NCBI GenBank assembly: GCA_013288885.1
Contig: JABDBA010000001.1
Coordinates: forward strand, 593,840 to 657,839
Direction of reading: 5' to 3'
Origin: Gammaproteobacteria bacterium
GTDB lineage: Bacteria; Pseudomonadota; Gammaproteobacteria; JABDBA01
Length of the DNA stretch: 64,000 nucleotides
The notes below the pieces were generated by a model. It had not been told where the DNA came from. It saw nothing but the letters and a program-made list of their open reading frames with translations, and did not search any database. A program made the translations under genes and the position numbers. How positions within the stretch are numbered: position 1 is the stretch's first letter; each line of letters opens with the position of its first letter. Below are positions 59,114 to 64,000 of this stretch, one piece after another.

Positions 59114-59383
59114 ATGAAGTTTGAATGGGATAATAACAAAGAAGCAAATAACATAAAAAAACATGGCATTTCATTTATCGTTGCTGCGCAACTATTTTTT
59201 AAGCCACATTATGAGAAGCGATCTGATCAGAACAACGAAGAACGTTACTTAGCAGTTGGCGAATTAGAGGGCCGTGTACTTGCAGTGGTTTATACACGAA
59301 GAGAAGAAAAATACCGAATTATTTCTGCACGAAGAGCAAATAAACATGAAGAAGCAGCATACAAAAAAAATCGTCAGATATGA
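59114..59383 (+). CDS. brnT: BrnT-type RNase toxin
   Basis: The 89-residue protein starts MKFEWDNNKEANNIKKHGI, the BrnT signature, and has ERYLAVGELEGRVLAVVYT and YRIISARRANKHEEAAY, which carry the basic and aromatic residues of the RelE-like fold active site. BrnT cleaves RNA and is blocked by BrnA. The ATG at 59114 was chosen because the family begins there. The 3' end overlaps brnA by 38 bases, so the genes are coupled. BrnA proteins usually repress their own promoter, which should lie just upstream in this AT-rich gap. Confidence 0.88.
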   Translation: MKFEWDNNKEANNIKKHGISFIVAAQLFFKPHYEKRSDQNNEERYLAVGELEGRVLAVVYTRREEKYRIISARRANKHEEAAYKKNRQI

Positions 59384-59687
59384 TCATCACGACCTACCTG
59401 CAGACACCAAAACTGATTGGAAACGCGTAGATGCAATGAGTGAAAAAGAACTTCAGGATAATGCCAATGCAGATAAAGATACTATTATTGCGGATGAAAA
59501 ATTTTGGCGCGAAGCACATCTTGCTATGCCTTTAATAATAGGCAAGGAAAGAATCACTATTCGTATAGATACTGATATTTTACATTGGTTAAAAGATCAA
59601 GGTCGTGGTTATCAATCACGTATTAATGCTATATTGCGGACAGTTATGACCACAATGAAAAGTGGTCGCCACCGCAAAGTACGCTGA
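59346..59687 (+). CDS. brnA: BrnA-type antitoxin
   Basis: From ATG 59346 the protein has 113 residues. The C-terminal ribbon-helix-helix is clear: KERITIRIDTDILHWLKDQG and then GYQSRINAILRTVM. The N-terminal part (LPADTKTDWKRVDAMSEKEL) wraps the toxin in this family. The final SGRHRKVR is basic. It overlaps brnT and ends one base before the convergent aldehyde dehydrogenase gene. Type II toxin-antitoxin pair. Confidence 0.88.
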   Translation: MKKQHTKKIVRYDHHDLPADTKTDWKRVDAMSEKELQDNANADKDTIIADEKFWREAHLAMPLIIGKERITIRIDTDILHWLKDQGRGYQSRINAILRTVMTTMKSGRHRKVR

Positions 59688-61136
59688 TCACACCCCCATA
59701 CACAAATACTTAATCTCCAAAAATTCTTCCAAGCCATATTTCGATCCTTCGCGGCCAATGCCCGATTCTTTTACGCCACCAAACGGTGCGACTTCATTTG
59801 AGATAATGCCGGTGTTGATGCCTACCATGCCGCTTTCTAGTGCTTCGGCGATGCGCCAGACACGGCCAATGTCACGGCTATAAAAATAAGCGGCTAAACC
59901 AAATTCAGTGTGATTGGCTAATGCGATGGCTTCGTTTTCATCTTTGAATTTAAACAACGGAGCAACTGGCCCAAATGTTTCTTCGCAAGAAATAATCATA
60001 TCGCGAGTAACACCGGTTAATATAGTTGGCTCAAAGAACGATCCACCTAACGCATGACGTTTGCCGCCGTAAACGATTTTAGCGCCTTTACTGGTTGCAT
60101 CGGCGATATGTTTTTCAACTTTAGTGACGGCGGCCATGCTGATTAATGGCCCTAATTGTGAATCTTCTTCTAACCCATTGCCGATTTTTAATTTCTTTAC
60201 CGCAGCGACTAGTTTTTCTGTAAATGCGTCATAAACTTTATCGTGGATCAATAAACGGTTGGCACATACACACGTTTGCCCGGTATTGCGAAACTTAGAG
60301 GCGAGCGCACCTGTAACAGCGGCATCGAGATCGGCATCATCAAAGACAATAAATGGCGCGTTGCCACCGAGTTCTAGTGATAATTTTTTTACAGTGCTTG
60401 CGGATTGTTGCATTAATAATTTACCGACGGCAGTCGAGCCGGTGAAAGATATTTTACGCACTAAAGGGTTGCTCGTCATCTCATTGCCAATCGGTTGTGG
60501 TGTGCCGGTAATGACATTGAATACGCCCGGTGGGATGCCTGCTTGCTGTGCTAACTCTGCTAGCGCCAATGCAGAATAAGGTGTATTAGAAGGCGCTTTT
60601 ATCACTATGGTACAACCCGCTGCGAGCGCGGGTGCGCATTTGCGTGTGATCATCGCATGAGGAAAATTCCACGGTGTAATGGCAGAGACTACACCAATCG
60701 GTTGTTTAATGGTTATTAGATGTTGACCAGCAATTGTAGGTGGAATGACATCGCCATAAGCACGTTTGCCTTCTTCGGCAAACCATTCAATAAAAGCAGC
60801 GCCGTAATTAATTTCATTGCGTGATTCAGTAATTGGCTTGCCTTGTTCCAAGGTCATAATGCGCGCTAAATCTTCGCGGTTTTGCAAAATCAAATCAAAC
60901 CATTGCCGCAAAATTTGTGCGCGTTCTTTGGCAGTTTTTTTGCGCCAGACATTAAATGCAACATGCGCAGCTTCAATCGCGCGTCGCGTTTCAGTGACGC
61001 CTACATCGGGCACTGTGCCGATTTTAATGCCGTCGGCAGGATTGATCACGTCGCTGGTTTTTTTATCATCGGCATCAAGCCATTGACCATTGATATAACA
61101 TTGTTGGTGAAACAGTTTAGAATTGGTTAGTTGCAT
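59688..61136 (-). CDS. gabD: NAD(P)-dependent succinate-semialdehyde dehydrogenase
   Basis: The 482-residue aldehyde dehydrogenase has ITPWNFPHAMITRK and FTGSTAVGKLLM for cofactor binding, the general base in LELGGNAPFIVFDDAD, and the catalytic cysteine in GQTCVCANR; the second cysteine two residues on is typical of GabD. EEIFGPV-like CEETFGPVAPLF follows. It oxidises succinate semialdehyde to succinate. I chose ATG 61136 (MQLTNSKLFHQQ), which has AAAAGGA upstream; the longer frame to 61256 is translated from a REP element (MSFPRRREF). Other aldehydes are possible substrates. Confidence 0.93.
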   Translation of the reverse strand: MQLTNSKLFHQQCYINGQWLDADDKKTSDVINPADGIKIGTVPDVGVTETRRAIEAAHVAFNVWRKKTAKERAQILRQWFDLILQNREDLARIMTLEQGKPITESRNEINYGAAFIEWFAEEGKRAYGDVIPPTIAGQHLITIKQPIGVVSAITPWNFPHAMITRKCAPALAAGCTIVIKAPSNTPYSALALAELAQQAGIPPGVFNVITGTPQPIGNEMTSNPLVRKISFTGSTAVGKLLMQQSASTVKKLSLELGGNAPFIVFDDADLDAAVTGALASKFRNTGQTCVCANRLLIHDKVYDAFTEKLVAAVKKLKIGNGLEEDSQLGPLISMAAVTKVEKHIADATSKGAKIVYGGKRHALGGSFFEPTILTGVTRDMIISCEETFGPVAPLFKFKDENEAIALANHTEFGLAAYFYSRDIGRVWRIAEALESGMVGINTGIISNEVAPFGGVKESGIGREGSKYGLEEFLEIKYLCMGV

Positions 61137-61183
61137 AAAAAAATTTCCTTTTAAGTAAAAGAATTTGTAGCAATTGTTTATTG

Positions 61184-61255
61184 TGTCATCCTCGCGAATG
61201 CGGGGATCCATTTGTTGGGTAAATCGCATGAATTCCCGCCTGCGCGGGAATGACA
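61184..61255. repeat. REP-type palindromic repeat
   Basis: TGTCATCCTCGCGAATGCGG followed by GGATCC at one end and GAATTCCCGCCTGCGCGGGA then ATGACA at the other end are imperfect reverse complements, about 26 bases each, around an AT-rich centre. This is a common interspersed palindrome type in bacteria. It separates gabD from coaE. Confidence 0.75.
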
Positions 61256-61266
61256 AAGTACAGTTG

Positions 61267-61857
61267 CTACGCTAGGTTCAGATATTTATTATGTAATTTA
61301 TTCACTTCTTGTTTTAACTGCGTTACCTCGCCATCATTAATGATTACATCATCGGCTTTTGGCAGACGTTGTTGTCGTGTTAATTGTGTTCTTAGAATCG
61401 CTTTTATTAAATCTTCAGTTAAGTTATCGCGTTGTTTAAGGCGCTGGATTTGTAATGTTTCGGGTGCATCGATGACTAAAATACGGTCAATGCCTTCGTT
61501 GGTATTTTTTTCTAATAATAAAGGGATGACAACAATGCAATAAAGAGAGTGGGCTTGTTTAATGCGCTGTTTTATTTCTTGTAAAATTAGAGGGTGTAAT
61601 AATTGTTCTAGCCATTCGCGCTCATTGGCATCGACAAAAATTACTTCGCGTAATTTCTCGCGCAGTAACCCGCCGTTTTTATCTAAAACACGGGTACCAA
61701 AATGTTGGATGATTTTTTCGTGGGCTGCGGTTCCTGCAACAACCACATCGCGGGCAATAATATCGGCATCGATAACGGTTATACCCAACTCAGCAAAATA
61801 ACGTGCTGCGAGGGTTTTGCCGCTGGCGATGCCGCCGGTTAGGCCAATAGTGAGCAT
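61267..61857 (-). CDS. coaE: dephospho-CoA kinase
   Basis: The 196-residue P-loop kinase has GLTGGIASGKTLAAR with Walker A, DADIIARDVV for dephospho-CoA, and VIPLLLEKN with VIDAPETLQIQRL in the lid region. It catalyses the last step of coenzyme A synthesis. GAGGAG lies before the ATG. It follows secB on the same strand with 33 bases between. Confidence 0.95.
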   Translation of the reverse strand: MLTIGLTGGIASGKTLAARYFAELGITVIDADIIARDVVVAGTAAHEKIIQHFGTRVLDKNGGLLREKLREVIFVDANEREWLEQLLHPLILQEIKQRIKQAHSLYCIVVIPLLLEKNTNEGIDRILVIDAPETLQIQRLKQRDNLTEDLIKAILRTQLTRQQRLPKADDVIINDGEVTQLKQEVNKLHNKYLNLA

Positions 61858-61890
61858 ATACTCCTCAAAATGAAACGCTTTGAGTATACA

Positions 61891-62400
61891 TTAATGAGTT
61901 TTGCCATCTTTGCCGTCAGCTTGTTTTTGTTGTTCAAGGTGTTGCATATAAAGCGCATCGAAATTGATCGGAGCCAAATAGAGCGGTGGGAATGTGCCGC
62001 GTGACGCCAAATCAGAAATAGTTTCGCGTGCATAAGGGAACAAAATATTGGGGCAAGCGCTGTTTAATAAAGCACCCATTTGATCTTGGGGGAAATGTTT
62101 CATAGTGAAAATACCAGCTTGTTGTACTTCGATCAAAAAGGCCACAGCATCGCCGGTTTTCGCGGTGACGGTGAGTTTTAATGTAACTTCATGCACATCA
62201 TCAGCTAATTTGGCGCTCAAGGTTTGTACTTGCAAATTTAATTCTGGTTTCCATTCATGTTGAAATACCACCGGTGATTGCGGTGCTTCAAACGATAAAT
62301 CTTTAATATAAACGCGTTGAATCGCAAATTCAGGTTGGTTAGCACTTTGCGTAGTGGCTTGAGGTGCAGCTGGGGGTGGAGTATGTTTTTTGTCGGCCAT
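61891..62400 (-). CDS. secB: protein-export chaperone SecB
   Basis: The 169-residue protein shows FAIQRVYIKDLSFEAPQSP and the typical CPNILFPYARETISDLASRG with FPPLYLAPINF. SecB tetramers keep preproteins unfolded and pass them to SecA. An Ala/Pro/Gln-rich N-terminal extension of about 22 residues is longer than in E. coli. AAAGGA precedes the ATG. It lies between grxC and coaE on the same strand, the usual gammaproteobacterial order. Confidence 0.96.
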   Translation of the reverse strand: MADKKHTPPPAAPQATTQSANQPEFAIQRVYIKDLSFEAPQSPVVFQHEWKPELNLQVQTLSAKLADDVHEVTLKLTVTAKTGDAVAFLIEVQQAGIFTMKHFPQDQMGALLNSACPNILFPYARETISDLASRGTFPPLYLAPINFDALYMQHLEQQKQADGKDGKTH

Positions 62401-62427
62401 GGGTAGTTTCCTTTAAGTTAATATCAA

Positions 62428-62682
62428 TTATTTAACGAGTATATCGAGTTTGCCCGACATAGCGAGTTCTGCAAGGTCATCAGAGCCACCAATATGCTGG
62501 TCGTTGATGAATATTTGTGGAACAGTGCGTTGTCCGCCTGCTCGTGCAACCATTTCTTCGCGTTTAGTGGGATCCAAATCAACGCGAATTTCAGTATAAG
62601 CAATACCTTTCTGATCTAATAGTTGCTTAGCACGGATACAATAACCACAATTGTTGCTGGTGTAAATGATTACGTTGGCCAT
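62428..62682 (-). CDS. grxC: glutaredoxin 3
   Basis: The 84-residue thioredoxin-fold protein has the redox motif as CGYC (NNCGYCIRAKQLL) instead of the more common CPYC, then RTVPQIFINDQHIGGSDDLAEL, the cis-proline and glutathione-binding GGSDD. It reduces disulfides and glutathione adducts. ATG 62682 has TAGGA upstream; the frame opens at 62712 but overlaps the rhodanese gene. It is seven bases after the rhodanese-like gene and 27 bases before secB. Confidence 0.94.
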   Translation of the reverse strand: MANVIIYTSNNCGYCIRAKQLLDQKGIAYTEIRVDLDPTKREEMVARAGGQRTVPQIFINDQHIGGSDDLAELAMSGKLDILVK

Positions 62683-62689
62683 AATTTTC

Positions 62690-63112
62690 CTATTTAACGA
62701 GCGGTAGCCCATTACTTTGCCAGGCAGCGATGCCGCCTTTTAAGCTGCTTACTTTTTCAATGCCATTATTTTGCAATAATGCGCCGATTTTTGCTGCAGA
62801 TTCACCGATAGGGTAAACCAAGATAATGGGCTGGGCCTTATATTTTGCTAATTGGTTGAGTTTGGTATCAAGCTCTGCCAATGGGATATTGATCGAGCTA
62901 ATAATATGCCCATTGTTGAATTGGGTATTATCGCGTACATCAAGTACCACCGCTTCGTGGCGATTGATGAGCATGGTGACTTCATGGGGCGAGTGCTCAG
63001 TAATACCCATAAGCTTATTGCGTAGTTCAAGTACAACCCAAACAACGAGGACGACCAAAAAGGCTGCACAGAGTTCCCAGTGTCGGGTGGCAAATTCGAT
63101 GAATTGTTGCAT
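62690..63112 (-). CDS. membrane-anchored rhodanese-like protein (YibN type), active-site Cys missing
   Basis: The 140-residue protein has one N-terminal membrane helix (about 11-28, LCAAFLVVLVVWVVLEL) and a rhodanese domain (about 40-138: VVLDVRDNTQFNNGHI, SINIPLAEL, LKGGIAAWQSNGLPL). In the active loop the catalytic cysteine is replaced by tyrosine (ILVYPIGES), so sulfurtransferase activity is unlikely. It is first in the yibN-grxC-secB order common to gammaproteobacteria; YibN-type proteins work at the membrane with the export machinery. ATG 63112 was chosen because it gives the normal start; the frame to 63169 lacks support. Confidence 0.88.
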   Translation of the reverse strand: MQQFIEFATRHWELCAAFLVVLVVWVVLELRNKLMGITEHSPHEVTMLINRHEAVVLDVRDNTQFNNGHIISSINIPLAELDTKLNQLAKYKAQPIILVYPIGESAAKIGALLQNNGIEKVSSLKGGIAAWQSNGLPLVK

Positions 63113-63188
63113 TATAACTGATCCGTTAAAAGTAACTAATTTATTTAATGCCCATACTAACAAACCCACACAAACTTATAAAGAACAA

Positions 63189-64000
63189 TTATCGCAAGGA
63201 CAAATAACCACCCGGAAGGCCTTTTTTAGATAACACTATTTGCCAGAGTTGTAGTTCTCTTGCCCGAAATGCTCCCGCCGAAGACATTAAGTAGAAATTC
63301 CACATGCGGCGGAATTCTTCGTTATATTTGGTTTTTAAGGTATCCCAATGTTGATTAAAATTAGCATACCAGGCTAATAAAGTTGTATCGTAATCGGCAC
63401 CAAAATTATGCCAATCTTCCATGATGAATAAATTTTCAATAGCAGCGCCGATTTGTTTAATAGAAGGTAGGCCGCCGTTAGGGAAAATATGTTTGTCAAT
63501 CCACGGGTTAGTGCGCGTCAATGAGGTATTAACGCCAATACAATGCAATAAAAATAAGCCATCGTCTTTAAGGCAACGGTTGGCTACTTTCATATAACGT
63601 CGATAATTTCTATAGCCCACATGTTCAAACATGCCGATAGAGCAAATACGATCAAACTGATCGGTAATGTCGCGATAATCTTGCATTTTAATTTCAATGG
63701 GTAGACCTTGGCAAAGTTCGCGTGCACGGTGATATTGTTGTTCCGAGATTGTCGTGCCGATAACTGAAACATGATATTTTTCAGCGGCGTATTTAGCAAA
63801 TGCGCCCCAGCCGCAACCGATGTCTAACACTTGCATACCGGGTTTTAAGCCTAATTTTTGACAAACCAATTCAAGTTTGGCGTTCTGGGCTTCGTCTAAT
63901 GTTCTGCTGTTTTTCCAGTATGCGCAGCTGTAATTGAGCTGCTGATCGAGCATCAGTTGGTAAAGATCGTTACCAATGTCATAGTGGCGACGGCCCACTT
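63189..64000 (-). CDS. cfa: cyclopropane-fatty-acyl-phospholipid synthase, C-terminal part
   Basis: About 270 residues are present; the N-terminus lies beyond the window and the frame is open to its last base. GRRHYDIGNDLY, QLNYSCAYW, the SAM-binding VLDIGCGWGAFAKYA, DYRDITDQFDRI, GMFEHVGYRNY and DWHNFGADYDTTLLAWY all match E. coli Cfa, as does the end FRARELQLWQIVLSK. The enzyme converts unsaturated membrane lipids into cyclopropane forms. It precedes the rhodanese-like gene on the same strand with 76 bases between. Confidence 0.95.
   Translation of the reverse strand, partial: VGRRHYDIGNDLYQLMLDQQLNYSCAYWKNSRTLDEAQNAKLELVCQKLGLKPGMQVLDIGCGWGAFAKYAAEKYHVSVIGTTISEQQYHRARELCQGLPIEIKMQDYRDITDQFDRICSIGMFEHVGYRNYRRYMKVANRCLKDDGLFLLHCIGVNTSLTRTNPWIDKHIFPNGGLPSIKQIGAAIENLFIMEDWHNFGADYDTTLLAWYANFNQHWDTLKTKYNEEFRRMWNFYLMSSAGAFRARELQLWQIVLSKKGLPGGYLSLR

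Noticed and set aside
61137-61256. Extra 40 codons at the 5' end of the gabD frame
   Set aside because: They are translated from the REP element (MSFPRRREF) and the ATG at 61136 has a proper ribosome binding site.

Overview
The window is bacterial chromosome with fairly low GC and gammaproteobacterial gene content. It carries an atpIBEFHAGDC-glmU-glmS block, a secB/grxC/rhodanese/coaE block, pgk-pyk, uup, and a FadL-type porin. Two effector-like proteins of unknown family and tandem LuxR-type regulators suggest a host-associated member of the Legionellales (Legionella/Coxiella-like). That placement is inferred from gene content and was not tested by phylogeny.

Layout. 0-6.2 kb: the 3' end of a TPR/glycosyltransferase-type gene, a single-domain response regulator with a small downstream gene, two tandem paralogous LuxR-type regulators, a FadL-family porin with a clear terminator, and an internally duplicated protein of unknown function. 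6.3-24.1 kb: the core of a polyketide synthase (PKS) locus. Two large genes on the minus strand encode FAAL-ACP-KS-ACP-KS-ACP-KS-KR-ACP and KS-(DH-like)-ACP-TE, with no acyltransferase domain. A divergent plus-strand set encodes an MIO-type aromatic amino acid lyase/aminomutase (frameshifted by one base in an A6 run), a methyltransferase and a stand-alone malonyl transacylase. 24.2-32 kb: a GGDEF/EAL protein, ppiB, a flavin-dependent halogenase-like protein, uup, a tiny lipoprotein and a PfaD-type trans-enoylreductase. The halogenase and enoylreductase probably serve the same pathway although housekeeping genes lie between them. 32-42.7 kb: class I aldolase, a 133-bp palindromic element, and a two-partner secretion locus (secreted cysteine-rich protein, TpsB transporter with an extra SPOR domain, 2129-residue TpsA). 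42.8-52.9 kb: ATP synthase operon, glmU and glmS. 52.9-64 kb: a HepT/MntA toxin-antitoxin operon with an unknown partner, pyk and pgk, an effector-like protein, a BrnT/BrnA system next to a truncated BrnA-like gene, succinate-semialdehyde dehydrogenase, coaE, secB, grxC, a rhodanese-like protein without its cysteine, and a partial cyclopropane fatty acid synthase.

The most interesting system is the trans-AT PKS locus. The parts read as follows. An MIO enzyme could make a cinnamate-type or beta-amino acid unit. The FAAL-ACP loads a carboxylic acid starter. Four KS modules extend it with malonyl units delivered in trans. One KR and the separate PfaD reductase adjust oxidation. A methyltransferase and a halogenase may decorate the product, and a TE releases it. 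The closest idea I can offer from known biology is the cinnamate-primed polyketide legioliulin of Legionella, but the domain order here and the presence of a halogenase suggest a different product. Two weak points are the frameshift in the MIO gene and the missing catalytic histidine in the DH-like domain.
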